Origin: CAYLHQ01 sp964628935
GTDB lineage: Bacteria; Acidobacteriota; Polarisedimenticolia; Polarisedimenticolales; DASRJG01
NCBI GenBank assembly: GCA_964628935.1
Contig: CAZVOE010000027.1
Span: 1 to 31,544 of the forward strand
Reading direction: 5' to 3'
Length of the DNA stretch: 31,544 nt
In this document: positions 1 through 7,688 of the stretch, one piece after another
Numbering within the stretch: the first letter of the stretch is position 1
Layout: every line of letters begins with the position of its first letter
The notes under the pieces: generated by a model
Databases searched by the model: none
What the model saw: only the letters and a program-made list of their open reading frames with translations
Told to the model about the DNA's origin: nothing
Position numbers and translations under genes: made by a program

Positions 1-162
1 GAGAGGGCACGCGTCGTCGGTGGGTTCCTTTCCGTCCCTCTCCGCCGGTCGCCGCGACGCGGCGGCCCCCAGTGCGTCCGCGAGCCGGGGCCCGATCGCC
101 ATCACGAGAGGCGCGAGCGCCATGGTCGCGACGGCGACGGTCAGGAAGACCTGCGCCTCGGT

Positions 163-1224
163 CTACGCGAGGACGCCGAGCGAAGCGGCTTCGCGGCCGA
201 CGACGAGGGAGAACTCGCCGATGTTGCCGAGGGTGAGACCGGTCAACACCGCCGCGCGGATCGGCAGGCCGATCGCGCTTCCCGCGATTCCCGCGAGCGC
301 CGCCTTCGCGAGAACGACCAGAAGGGCCCCCACGGAGACCAGGAGCGGGTGCTCCGCCGCGACCCGAAGATCGAGCGACATCCCGACGGAAACGAAGAAG
401 ATCGAGAGAAAAACGTCGCGGAAGGGGAGAAGGCTCGCCAACGCCTGATGCCCGTAGTCGGACTCCGAGAGGATGAGTCCCGCGAGGAAGGCCCCGATCG
501 CGAGGGAGAGACCGAGCGCGGACCCCGCCCACGCGACGGCGAGGCCGAGGGCGATGACGCTCAGAAGGAAGACCTCGCGGTCGCGCGTGCGGGCGACCCG
601 GAGGAGAATCCGCGGGATCGCATACCGTGCGAGAAGGACGATTCCCGCGACCGCGGCCGCTCCCGTCAGGAGGGGCCGGACCCACGCCGCCGAGGCAGAG
701 CGGCCGGCTTCCGCGAGGATGGGGAGGAAGATCATGATCGGCACGACGGCCAGATCCTGGAAAACGGCGATTCCGAGCGCGGTGCGGCCGTGGGGGCTGT
801 CCATCTCCGCGTGCCGCTGCAGGATGCGAAGGGGGATCGCCGTGCTCGAGAGCGCGAAGAGCGCTCCCCAGACGGCGGCCTCCGCGCCGGGGCGGCCGAG
901 AGAGAACGCGATCGCTGCCCCGACGGCGAGCGTCCCGAACGTCTGCATCGGACCCGCGACGAGGACCGAGCGGCGCGCCTCGAGGAGCTTCGCGAGCGAG
1001 AACTCGATCCCGATCGTGAACAGGAGCAGGACGACTCCGATCTCGGACAGGACGGCGACGTCTTCCGCGCCGCGCACGAGACCGAGCCCGAACGGACCGA
1101 GGGCGACCCCGGCGACGACGTAGCCGACGAGGACCGGCAGGCGAAGTCGGTGGAAGGCGAGCGCGATGAGGACCCCGGCGACGAGGATGACGAGGATGTC
1201 GGTCAGAACGGCCGGGGCGTGCAC
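163..1224 (-). CDS. Kef-type (CPA2) cation:proton antiporter, interrupted by in-frame TAG and running off the left edge
   Basis: Inner-membrane monovalent cation/H+ antiporter of the CPA2/KefB family. I chose the GTG at 1224 because the hydrophobic N-terminus (HAPAVLTDILVILVAGVL) follows at once; the longer upstream frame is Arg/Ser-rich with no family resemblance. About eleven membrane segments are visible, with the family motif GIAVFQDLAVVP (probable ion-binding Asp) and a conserved GNIGEFSLVV near the end. The frame then meets TAG at 163-165. Beyond it the same frame stays open to position 1 and encodes what looks like the missing last membrane helix (QVFLTVAVATMALAPLVMAI) and a soluble tail. 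The gene is therefore either truncated by a nonsense mutation or carries a base error, and its 3' end (possibly an RCK domain) lies outside the window. TAG is used as an ordinary stop elsewhere here, so general recoding is unlikely. Family is confident; intactness is not. Confidence 0.85.
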   Translation of the reverse strand: MHAPAVLTDILVILVAGVLIALAFHRLRLPVLVGYVVAGVALGPFGLGLVRGAEDVAVLSEIGVVLLLFTIGIEFSLAKLLEARRSVLVAGPMQTFGTLAVGAAIAFSLGRPGAEAAVWGALFALSSTAIPLRILQRHAEMDSPHGRTALGIAVFQDLAVVPIMIFLPILAEAGRSASAAWVRPLLTGAAAVAGIVLLARYAIPRILLRVARTRDREVFLLSVIALGLAVAWAGSALGLSLAIGAFLAGLILSESDYGHQALASLLPFRDVFLSIFFVSVGMSLDLRVAAEHPLLVSVGALLVVLAKAALAGIAGSAIGLPIRAAVLTGLTLGNIGEFSLVVGREAASLGVLA

Positions 1225-1230
1225 GGTCCG

Positions 1231-1236
1231 ACTGTA
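1231..1236 (-). promoter_or_regulatory. -10-like hexamer for the antiporter, leaderless arrangement
   Basis: Reading the minus strand, TACAGT ends six bases before the GTG start at 1224. Transcription would then begin at or next to the start codon. No Shine-Dalgarno sequence lies between, which fits a leaderless mRNA. Inferred from sequence only. Confidence 0.35.
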
Positions 1237-1247
1237 CCGCACTTCCC

Positions 1248-1277
1248 TTGACACCCTGCGGCGCCGGGCACTACCGT
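1248..1277 (+). promoter_or_regulatory. Sigma-70-like promoter for the kinase operon
   Basis: A perfect -35 hexamer TTGACA (1248-1253) is followed after 18 bp by TACCGT (1272-1277), which keeps the key T-A---T positions of a -10 box. It points toward the histidine kinase gene, leaving a leader of roughly 90 nt. It sits in the 148-bp region divergent from the antiporter. Confidence 0.45.
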
Positions 1278-1372
1278 GAGGTTCTGACCGCGGCCCGACG
1301 CGGTCCGTACTCGAAGCTCCCGCGGCGGAGGTCCCGCGCCCCGGCCCGGGAGCCGACGGGAGCGCGCACCTC

Positions 1373-3079
1373 GTGAGCGAGCACGAACCGGAGGCGCCCC
1401 GCGGAGACGCCGGTCGGACGCAGATCGGATTGCCCCGATGGAGCCGCCGACTGGGGACCCGCCTCATGCTCCTCGTCGCGGCCTCGACGATCGGAGCCTT
1501 CGCGATCCTCGGCGTGATCGGCGCCCGGGTCCTCGAGGGGCACCTCGTGGATCAGGCCGTCGAGGGGGCGGCGCTCTTCTCGGGCGCCATCGTCCAGAGC
1601 ACCCACGACCAGATGCTCCGCGGCCGTAAGGACGAGGCGTACGCCGTCATGGACGAGGTGGGGCGCGTCGAGGACGTGCACTCGGTCCGCCTGTTCAACA
1701 AGGAGGGGCTCGTCACGTTTTCGACCGATCGGGCCGAGGTCGGGACTCTGGTCTCGATGCAGTCGCAGTCCTGCGCGCAGTGCCATTCCGGCGCCCGTCC
1801 GGCCACGCGGCTCGACCTGCCGGAGCGGGCCCGGATCGACCGCCTCGAAACGGAGCGGGTTCTCGGTCTGATCACCCCGATCTACAACGAACCGTCGTGC
1901 GGCGGAGCCGGCTGCCACGCCTCCGTCGAGGCTCAGGGGGTGCTGGGGGTGGTCGACGTCCAGGTTTCCCTGGCGAAGGTCGACGCGGACCTCGCCGCCC
2001 TGCGCAGAACCCTTCTGGGCTTGGGCATCGCGGTCACCCTCGCGCTCACGTGGGCCGTGGCGTACGCCGAGCGACGCCTCCTCGTGAAGCCGGTCCGCGC
2101 TCTCGTGGCGGCGACGCGCGACATCGCACGGGGCCGCCTCGACCAGCCGATCACCCCCCATCGAGACGACGAGCTCGGCCTCCTCGCGGAGTCGTTCGAG
2201 TCGATGCGAACATCCCTCCTCGACGCGCGGAAGGAGATCATCGGTCTCATGTCGGGCCTCGAGAAGCAGGTGGAGGATCGGACCCAAGCGCTCCGGAACG
2301 CGCAGGCACAGCTGATCCAGGGGGAGAAGCTCGCGTCGCTCGGCAAGCTCTCCGCCTCGATCGCGCACGAGATCAACAATCCGCTCGCCGGGATTCTCAC
2401 CTTCAGCAAGCTCCTGATCCGTGACCTCGAGGACGCGGAAATGGACGAGGCCTCCCGGGCCGAGTGCATCTCCCGGCTCCGACTGGTGCAACGGGAGACC
2501 GAGCGGTGCAGCGCGATCGTGAGAAACCTCCTCGATTTCGCGCGGCAGCGCCCACCGACCCTGCGCGACGTCGACCTCTACGCCGCCCTCGAGGAGTCGC
2601 TCGCCCTCGTCGACCACCAGATCGCCCTTCAGGGAGTCACGATCGAGAAGTCGCTCGAGGGTCGACCGCTGGTCGAGGCCGACTTCGGCCAGCTGCGTCA
2701 GGCCTTCGTGAACGTTCTTCTCAACGCCTGTGAGGCGATGAAGCCCGGAGGGGTCCTCAAGGTTTCCTCCACGATGCTGAAGAACGACTCGACCGTCGAG
2801 GTCGTGATCGCCGACAACGGCGTCGGGATCGACGAGGCCGATCTCACGAAGATCTTCGATCCGTTTTTCACGACGAAGGAGCGCGGGACCGGTCTCGGTC
2901 TTTCGGTGGTGTACGGGATCGTGCGCGGCATCGGCGGAGATCTCCAGGTGACGAGCCGCAAGGGGGAGGGGACGACGGTCCGGATGCGTTTTCCGGTCCT
3001 GCGGACCGAGTCCTCGGAAGCCGGCGTCCCGTTCGGCGGGTCGCCCGGCTCGGCCTCCCCCCTGGAGAGGGCGCTGTGA
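1373..3079 (+). CDS. Membrane sensor histidine kinase with two c-type haem-like motifs in the periplasmic domain
   Basis: Sensor kinase of a two-component pair with the sigma-54 activator two genes downstream. Visible order: TM1 (residues ~31-52), a ~155-residue periplasmic domain, TM2 (~213-231), HAMP (~232-285), a coiled linker, HisKA with the H-box SIAHEINNP (His332), and HATPase (N451, DNGVGI from 481, GTGLGL from 505). The sensor domain carries CAQCH (134-138) and a wider CGGAGCH (176-182). The first is a canonical haem c attachment motif, the second a CX4CH variant. The protein probably senses redox state or a haem ligand in the periplasm; the signal itself is inference. GTG start at 1373; the next gene starts 3 bp after its stop. 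No N-terminal signal other than TM1. Kinase assignment is certain, haem binding likely. Confidence 0.93.
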   Translation: MSEHEPEAPRGDAGRTQIGLPRWSRRLGTRLMLLVAASTIGAFAILGVIGARVLEGHLVDQAVEGAALFSGAIVQSTHDQMLRGRKDEAYAVMDEVGRVEDVHSVRLFNKEGLVTFSTDRAEVGTLVSMQSQSCAQCHSGARPATRLDLPERARIDRLETERVLGLITPIYNEPSCGGAGCHASVEAQGVLGVVDVQVSLAKVDADLAALRRTLLGLGIAVTLALTWAVAYAERRLLVKPVRALVAATRDIARGRLDQPITPHRDDELGLLAESFESMRTSLLDARKEIIGLMSGLEKQVEDRTQALRNAQAQLIQGEKLASLGKLSASIAHEINNPLAGILTFSKLLIRDLEDAEMDEASRAECISRLRLVQRETERCSAIVRNLLDFARQRPPTLRDVDLYAALEESLALVDHQIALQGVTIEKSLEGRPLVEADFGQLRQAFVNVLLNACEAMKPGGVLKVSSTMLKNDSTVEVVIADNGVGIDEADLTKIFDPFFTTKERGTGLGLSVVYGIVRGIGGDLQVTSRKGEGTTVRMRFPVLRTESSEAGVPFGGSPGSASPLERAL

Positions 3080-3082
3080 CCC

Positions 3083-3595
3083 ATGAAGGGCATTCTCGTG
3101 TGCTGGATTGGAGCCGGCCCCGCGGATCCGGAGATCCTCGCGGAGGTGCACGACCATCTGGAGAAGGTCTTCGGTCCGCCGGTCGGGGTCCACGTCGAAC
3201 GCGAGCGTCCCACGACGGCTCTCGACCGACGGCGCGGTCAGTGGGAATCGGGGGCGATTCTGAAGTGGCTCGCCGAACGGCATCCGGACGGAGAGAGCAA
3301 GCTCCTCGGACTGACCGACGTGGACCTCTTCCTGCCGATCTTGACCTTCGTCTTCGGAGAAGCGCAGCTCGACGGGCGGGCGGGGGGGGGGGGCGGGGGC
3401 GACCGACTCCTGCTCGCGCGTTTGCGCAAGGAGGCGGTGCACGAGCTCGGCCACGCCTGGGGGCTCGTCCACTGCGGGAACCACGGGTGCGCGATGTCGC
3501 GATCCCCCGGCGTGGCCGAGATCGACGCGAAGGGAGAGGGGCTGTGCGAGGACTGCCAGCTGCTCTACGAGGAAGCCAGACTTCGGACGAGGTGA
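3083..3595 (+). CDS. amzA: Archaemetzincin-like zinc metalloprotease, with a suspicious G-tract
   Basis: 170-residue cytoplasmic protein (no signal peptide) with the archaemetzincin signature: HELGHAWGLVHC (zinc ligands H120, H124, H130; catalytic E121), then GNHGCAM and a distal CEDC (C155, C158) for the second, structural zinc. It matches the family pattern HEXXHXXGXXHCX4CXM...CXXC, with 16 rather than 17 residues before the last CXXC by my count. The stretch FGEAQLDGRAGGGGGGDRLL is odd: from memory, family members have roughly 20 more residues between 'FGEAQL.GRA' and the helix leading to HELGH. Here there is instead a tract of 12 Gs (3382-3393) that keeps the frame open. The gene may be internally deleted or misassembled. 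It lies between a kinase and its response regulator, suggesting co-transcription. Substrate unknown. Confidence 0.85.
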   Translation: MKGILVCWIGAGPADPEILAEVHDHLEKVFGPPVGVHVERERPTTALDRRRGQWESGAILKWLAERHPDGESKLLGLTDVDLFLPILTFVFGEAQLDGRAGGGGGGDRLLLARLRKEAVHELGHAWGLVHCGNHGCAMSRSPGVAEIDAKGEGLCEDCQLLYEEARLRTR

Positions 3596-3599
3596 GCCG

Positions 3600-4976
3600 A
3601 TGAGTCGAAAGAACCTGCGGATCCTCATCGTCGACGACGAGGAGATCGTCCGGGAGTCCCTCTCGGGCTGGCTCAAGAAGGACGGCTTCACGGTGGCGAC
3701 CGCCCCCGACGGTCCCACCGCCCTCCAGATGCTGCGGGAGGGCGAGCCCTGGGCGGTCATGCTCGTCGACCTCAAGATGCTCCCGATGGACGGCCTCGCC
3801 GTGCTCGAGGAGGCCAAGAAGATCCAGCCGCAGGTCGCCGTCGTGATCATGACGGCCTACGCCACCGTCGACACGGCGGTCCGCGCGATCAAGCTCGGGG
3901 CGTACGACTACCTCATGAAGCCCTTCGATCCCGAGGAGATGAGCTTCATGGTGGAAAAGATCGTCTCGCAGCAGTCGCTTCGGCGGGAAAACCTGATCCT
4001 CCGGAAGGTCCTGAAGCGGGAGTACACCTTCCGGGACATGGTCAGCAAGAGCCCGTCGATGCACTCGGTCTTCGAGCTCGCGCGGGCCGCGGCGAAGAGC
4101 GCGTCGACGGTCCTGATCCTGGGGGAGAGCGGGACGGGAAAGGACCTCCTCGCGCGGGCGATCCACGCGGAGAGCGACCGGGCTTCGGGCCCGTTCGTGG
4201 CCGTCTCCTGCGCCGCACTCACCGAGACCCTCCTGGAATCCGAGCTCTTCGGGCACGAGCGTGGGGCGTTCACGGGGGCGAACACCCGCCACATGGGGAA
4301 GTTCGAGGCCGCCGATCGAGGGACGCTCTTCCTCGACGAGATCGGAGACATCAGCGCCAAGCTCCAGCTCGACCTCCTCCGGGTCCTCGAGGAGCGGCGG
4401 GTGACCCGGGTCGGCGGAACCGCCTCGATCCCGGTCGATGTCCGTGTCGTCGCGGCGACGAACCGGGACCTCGCCCGGATGGTCGAGGAGGGGACGTTCC
4501 GGAAGGACCTCTACTACCGGCTGAACGTCATCCCCCTGACGATTCCCCCGCTCCGAGACCGCAAGGAGGACATCCCCCTCCTCGTCGACCACCTGCTCGA
4601 ACGGCTCGCCGTCGAGACCGGAAAGCGGATCGAGGAGGTCTCGGACGAGGCGATGGCTCGCCTCCTCGCCCACGACTGGCCGGGAAACGTGAGGGAACTG
4701 CGGAACGTCCTCGAGCGCGGGATCGTCCTCGCCCACGGCGCGGTCCTCCGTCCCGAGCACCTCGGGGACCTCGGTGGGGGGCAGTCGGTCGCCGGGAACC
4801 CGCTTTCCCTCGAGGAGATGGAGCGGCGGCACGTCGCTGCCGTCCTGCGCCAGGCGGGGGGGAACGTGAGCCAGGCGGCCCGCGTCCTGGGGATCGACCG
4901 AGCGACGCTCTACGCGAAGATCCGGAAGTACGATCTCAAGCGCGAGGACGAGCAGGAGCCGGCCGACCGCCGTTGA
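3600..4976 (+). CDS. Sigma-54-dependent response regulator (NtrC family)
   Basis: 458-residue transcriptional activator. Receiver domain 1-~120 with acidic pocket D12/D13, phospho-acceptor D57 (LVDLKM) and K107. AAA+ domain ~145-380 with Walker A GESGTGKD (175-182), the sigma-54 contact loop GAFTGA (222-227) and Walker B FLDEIGD (244-250). C-terminal Fis-type HTH (~405-445; NVSQAARVLGIDRATLYAKI). All residues needed for phosphorylation, ATP hydrolysis and sigma-54 contact are present, so it should be active. Almost certainly the partner of the haem-motif kinase upstream. A sigma-54 promoter match lies 210 bp downstream, in front of the Fe-S/NrfD gene run, so that run is its likely target. ATG at 3600, 4 bp after the previous stop, with a weak GAGGTGAG upstream. 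Confidence 0.96.
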   Translation: MSRKNLRILIVDDEEIVRESLSGWLKKDGFTVATAPDGPTALQMLREGEPWAVMLVDLKMLPMDGLAVLEEAKKIQPQVAVVIMTAYATVDTAVRAIKLGAYDYLMKPFDPEEMSFMVEKIVSQQSLRRENLILRKVLKREYTFRDMVSKSPSMHSVFELARAAAKSASTVLILGESGTGKDLLARAIHAESDRASGPFVAVSCAALTETLLESELFGHERGAFTGANTRHMGKFEAADRGTLFLDEIGDISAKLQLDLLRVLEERRVTRVGGTASIPVDVRVVAATNRDLARMVEEGTFRKDLYYRLNVIPLTIPPLRDRKEDIPLLVDHLLERLAVETGKRIEEVSDEAMARLLAHDWPGNVRELRNVLERGIVLAHGAVLRPEHLGDLGGGQSVAGNPLSLEEMERRHVAAVLRQAGGNVSQAARVLGIDRATLYAKIRKYDLKREDEQEPADRR

Positions 4977-5072
4977 ATTTCACGACGGAGCGTGGAGTTT
5001 CCCCACACTCGAGCGAAGGCGCGCCCGCTCAGTAGTTTGAACGTCCTCCCCACGCGGGCTCCACACCTTCCA

Positions 5073-5092
5073 CGGTGATTTCCACAACACCG
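5073..5092. promoter_or_regulatory. Inverted repeat upstream of the sigma-54 promoter, candidate activator site
   Basis: CGGTG-N10-CACCG, a perfect 5+5 bp dyad, lies about 100 bp upstream of the -24 element in the intergenic region. That distance is typical of enhancer sites for NtrC-type activators. The arms are short, so chance occurrence in GC-rich DNA is quite possible. Confidence 0.25.
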
Positions 5093-5186
5093 GAGGCCGG
5101 TCGCGGAAGCCGTCGCGCCGCCTCTCGAGGCTTCGAAAGTCCCCGCCGACGCGGTTTCCGCCGGCCGTCGGAGGGTCGCCGGACGT

Positions 5187-5202
5187 TGGCAACGCTCTTG
5201 CC
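5187..5202 (+). promoter_or_regulatory. Sigma-54 (-24/-12) promoter match
   Basis: TGGCA-N6-TTGCC, with the -24 GG at 5188-5189 and the -12 GC at 5200-5201 at the correct 12-bp phasing (consensus TGGCAC-N5-TTGCW). It sits directly downstream of an NtrC-family gene and upstream of the Fe-S/NrfD operon. The predicted transcript start (~5212) is only about 6 nt before the ATG at 5218, so the first gene would be nearly leaderless. A dyad TGGCAAC (5187-5193) / GTTGCCA (5212-5218) overlaps the promoter and start codon. Confidence 0.55.
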
Positions 5203-5217
5203 CTGACAACGGTTGCC

Positions 5218-5442
5218 ATGGACGCCTCGAACATCTGCCCGTTCCTGAGGGAAGTCGTGATGCTCTATTGCGACGCCTGCCCCGTCAAGAAACTCCTCCC
5301 GAGGAACCAGGTCGTGTCCATCGGCCCGTGCGCCACCTCGGATCACGAGCGATGCCCGCTCTACCGAGAGATGGTGCGGGGAGCGGCGGAAGCGGCCCTC
5401 CGGGGCGAGGCCGCGTCCGATCGAAAGGAGGCGAGGAGGTAA
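5218..5442 (+). CDS. Small five-cysteine protein, first gene of the redox operon
   Basis: 74 residues, soluble, no signal peptide. Five cysteines occur at 7, 18, 21, 38 and 46 in the contexts CPFLRE, YCDACPVKK, GPC and RCPLY; a CX2C plus outlying Cys could bind zinc or an Fe-S cluster. I do not recognise a named family, though the CPFLRE...YC.A.PVKK pattern looks conserved rather than random. ATG 5218 is preferred because it keeps the CPFLRE motif. An inner GTG/ATG at 5257/5260, with GAGGGA upstream, would lose it. The C-terminal ~20 residues are charged. The stop TAA overlaps the next ATG by one base, so translation is probably coupled. It probably helps mature, regulate or scaffold the electron-transfer complex encoded downstream (inference from position). 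Confidence 0.7.
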   Translation: MDASNICPFLREVVMLYCDACPVKKLLPRNQVVSIGPCATSDHERCPLYREMVRGAAEAALRGEAASDRKEARR

Positions 5443-5546
5443 TGGCCATGGTCGCGTTCGCGATGGCGTGGGTCGGAATCGGGATCATTCTCTGCTCGTG
5501 GCTCGTCGCGCGCCACCTCGACGCCGTCGAGCGGCGGGACGCGTGA
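5442..5546 (+). CDS. 34-residue single-span membrane peptide
   Basis: MAMVAFAMAWVGIGIILCSW followed by a short charged tail ending HLDAVERRDA: one hydrophobic helix of about 20 residues plus a cytoplasmic-looking charged C-terminus. A strong Shine-Dalgarno (GAGGAGGT) immediately precedes the ATG, which overlaps the upstream TAA by 1 bp; the Fe-S gene begins 7 bp after its stop. Size and layout resemble accessory micro-subunits of respiratory complexes (CydX, CcoQ or CcmD types), but I see no sequence match to any of these. A second ATG two codons in (5448) is an alternative start. Confidence 0.65.
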   Translation: MAMVAFAMAWVGIGIILCSWLVARHLDAVERRDA

Positions 5547-5553
5547 GGGAACC

Positions 5554-6459
5554 GTGAAGATCGGACGGCGCTTCTTCTTCAAGGCAGCGGCGGCGATCGG
5601 AGCCGGCGGGCTCGCAGGCCGCGCCGCGGCGAGCACCCAGCGAGATCGCGCCGAGGCCTTCGCGGGCTCGAAGGCGGTTCTCGTCGACATCACGAAGTGC
5701 ATCGGTTGCCGGTCGTGCGAGGCCGCCTGTGCCGAGGCGAACGGCCTCCCCGAGCCGAACGACCTGGGCGACGAGAAGGTCTTTGATCGCGAGCGGACCA
5801 CCGGTCCCGACCGGTTCACGGTCGTTCGCCGGGGCCCCGAGAAGGGCCGAGACGGCGAGGACCGCTTCGCGAAGACCCAATGTCTCCATTGCCTCGTTCC
5901 GGCCTGCGCCTCGGCGTGCCCGGTCCGGGCGCTCGACAAGCGACCCGACGGCCCCGTGACCTACGACCCGTCGGTGTGCATCGGCTGCCGCTACTGCATG
6001 CTCGCCTGCCCCTTCGGCGTGCCGAAGTACCAGTACGACGAGGCGATCCCCTTCGTCCGTAAGTGCACGTTCTGCGCGGAGCGCCAGGCGGAAGGAAAGC
6101 TTCCCGCCTGTGTCGAGGCGTGTCCCACGGGAGCCCTGACCTTCGGGACTCGTGGCGAGCTTCTCGCCGAGGCGCGGGAGCGGATCCGCCTCGAGCCCGA
6201 TCGCTACTTGCACGAGATTTACGGCGAGCATGAGGCGGGCGGGACGTCGTGGCTGTACCTGTCGGATCGGCCGTTCCACGAGGCCGGCCTGCGTGAGGGA
6301 GTCTCGGATCGGCCGTCGTACGAGTTGACGAGCGGCGCGCTCGGCGCCGTTCCGCTGATCATCACCCTCTGGCCGCCGCTCCTCATGGGGATGTACGCGG
6401 CCTCCAAGGCGCGCGACGCCGAAGGAACGATCGAGGAGAGGGAGGAGAATCATGTCTGA
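5554..6459 (+). CDS. HybA-like periplasmic four-[4Fe-4S] ferredoxin subunit with Tat signal and C-terminal anchor
   Basis: Electron-transfer subunit of an NrfD-type quinone oxidoreductase. The N-terminus GRRFFFKAAAAIGAGGLAG is a twin-arginine export signal. Sixteen cysteines form four cluster motifs: 49/52/55/59, 110/113/118/122, 142/145/148/152 and 171/174/186/190 (CIGCRSCEAAC, CLHC..., CIGCRYCMLACP, CTFC...CVEACP). A hydrophobic span near 262-282 should anchor the C-terminus in the membrane, as in HybA of hydrogenase-2. GTG start at 5554 with GAGGGAAC upstream. The last 8 bp overlap the NrfD gene. No catalytic partner (hydrogenase, molybdopterin enzyme or multihaem cytochrome) is encoded in this window, so the electron donor or acceptor is unknown. 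Confidence 0.92.
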   Translation: MKIGRRFFFKAAAAIGAGGLAGRAAASTQRDRAEAFAGSKAVLVDITKCIGCRSCEAACAEANGLPEPNDLGDEKVFDRERTTGPDRFTVVRRGPEKGRDGEDRFAKTQCLHCLVPACASACPVRALDKRPDGPVTYDPSVCIGCRYCMLACPFGVPKYQYDEAIPFVRKCTFCAERQAEGKLPACVEACPTGALTFGTRGELLAEARERIRLEPDRYLHEIYGEHEAGGTSWLYLSDRPFHEAGLREGVSDRPSYELTSGALGAVPLIITLWPPLLMGMYAASKARDAEGTIEEREENHV

Positions 6460-7681
6460 CGCAGCCGTCGGAAGGATGGGGGCCTCCCGGCCCACCCTCG
6501 CCGACCGCCTCTTCCTCGGCATGACGTTCAAGGAGTACGTGAAGAGCCTGGCGACCCCCTTCGACGCGATCGCGGCGGTGATCCTGCTCGCCGGCCTTCT
6601 CGTGATCGCGTGGCGCTTCGCCTTCGGTCTGGGGTCCGTGACGAACCTCTCCCAAGACGTGCCGTGGGGACTGTGGATCGGCTTCGACATGCTGTGCGGG
6701 GTCGCGCTCGCAGCCGGCGGGTTCACCCTCGCCGCGGCCGTATACATGTTCGGCCTCAAGACCTTCCGTCCGGTCGTGCGGGCCGCGATCCTCACCGGGT
6801 TTCTCGGATACCTGCTCGCCGTGATCGGCCTTCTGTGCGACCTCGGCCAGCCCTGGCGAATTCCGTACCCGATCTTCGTCCAGTGGGGTCCGACCTCGGT
6901 GATGTTCGAGGTGGGCTGGTGCGTGTTCCTCTACACGACGGTCCTGGCGTTGGAGTTCCTCCCCGCGTTCTTCGAGTGGATGGGGTGGACCGTCCTCCAG
7001 AAGTGGGTGCACAAGATCGAAATGGCGGTGATCGTCCTGGGCATCGTTCTGTCGACCCTCCACCAATCGTCGCTCGGCTCGCTCTTCCTCATGTCGCCGC
7101 ACCTCGTCCATCCGCTGTGGTACTCGCCGCTGATCCCCGTCTTCTTCTTCGTCTCGGCGATCGCGGCGGGGCTCACGATGGTCATCGTCGAAAGCGGGCT
7201 CTCGCACCGGCTCTTCCGCGATCGCCTCGACCACGGCAAGCACGTCGACGTCGACGCGATCGCGATCGGCCTCGGTCGCGCCGCCGCGATCGTTCTCTTC
7301 GCCCTGTTCTTCCTGAGGCTCCAGGGGCTCGCCGACGGCGGTCACTGGAATCTGCTCGCGACCGGCTGGGGAACATGGTTCCTCCTCGAGGTCGTCGGCT
7401 TCATCCTCCTCCCGAGCCTCGTTCTGGCCTGGGGCGCGCGGAACGAAAACGTGCGCGTCGTGCGGACAGGCGCGATCCTGGGGGTGCTCGGCGTCGTGCT
7501 CAACCGCCTGAACGTCTCCGTGATCGCGTTCGCCTGGGAGGCGCCGAAGCGGTACGTACCTTCGTGGCAGGAATTCCTGGTTTCGCTCGCGATCGTCACC
7601 GCCGGTGTGGTGGCGTTTCGTTGGATCGTCAACCGGATGCCGGTGCTCGGCGCCAAGTCGGCGCCCGTCGCCGGACGCTGA
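6452..7681 (+). CDS. HybB/NrfD-family quinone-interacting membrane subunit
   Basis: 409-residue polytopic protein of the NrfD/PsrC superfamily, closest in look to HybB. About nine to ten hydrophobic helices follow a cytoplasmic N-terminus (ADRLFLGMTFKEYVKSLATP). Recognisable features are DVPWGLWIGFDMLCGVALAAGGFTLAA in the second helix region, GQPWRIPYPIF, and LSTLHQSSLGSLFLM, the conserved His/Gln region of HybB-like proteins. It exchanges electrons between the membrane quinone pool and the Fe-S subunit encoded just upstream, with which it overlaps by 8 bp (start 6452, preceding stop 6457-6459). The length is normal for the family and no disruption is seen. Together the pair form the core of the respiratory module. 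Confidence 0.93.
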   Translation: MSDAAVGRMGASRPTLADRLFLGMTFKEYVKSLATPFDAIAAVILLAGLLVIAWRFAFGLGSVTNLSQDVPWGLWIGFDMLCGVALAAGGFTLAAAVYMFGLKTFRPVVRAAILTGFLGYLLAVIGLLCDLGQPWRIPYPIFVQWGPTSVMFEVGWCVFLYTTVLALEFLPAFFEWMGWTVLQKWVHKIEMAVIVLGIVLSTLHQSSLGSLFLMSPHLVHPLWYSPLIPVFFFVSAIAAGLTMVIVESGLSHRLFRDRLDHGKHVDVDAIAIGLGRAAAIVLFALFFLRLQGLADGGHWNLLATGWGTWFLLEVVGFILLPSLVLAWGARNENVRVVRTGAILGVLGVVLNRLNVSVIAFAWEAPKRYVPSWQEFLVSLAIVTAGVVAFRWIVNRMPVLGAKSAPVAGR

Positions 7682-7688
7682 GGGAGCC

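Noticed and set aside
349..1251. Plus-strand frame of 300 codons opposite the antiporter
   Set aside because: Charged repetitive composition; the minus strand encodes a clear membrane transporter.
3382..3398. G-rich tract as a G-quadruplex regulatory element
   Set aside because: It is inside a coding region at a point where family sequence seems missing; an assembly or base-calling artefact is the simpler reading.
5041..5095. Several TCCACA-like sites resembling DnaA boxes in the intergenic region
   Set aside because: Best match (ATTTCCACA) differs at two positions from TTATCCACA; no AT-rich unwinding region or dnaA/dnaN/gidA genes nearby.
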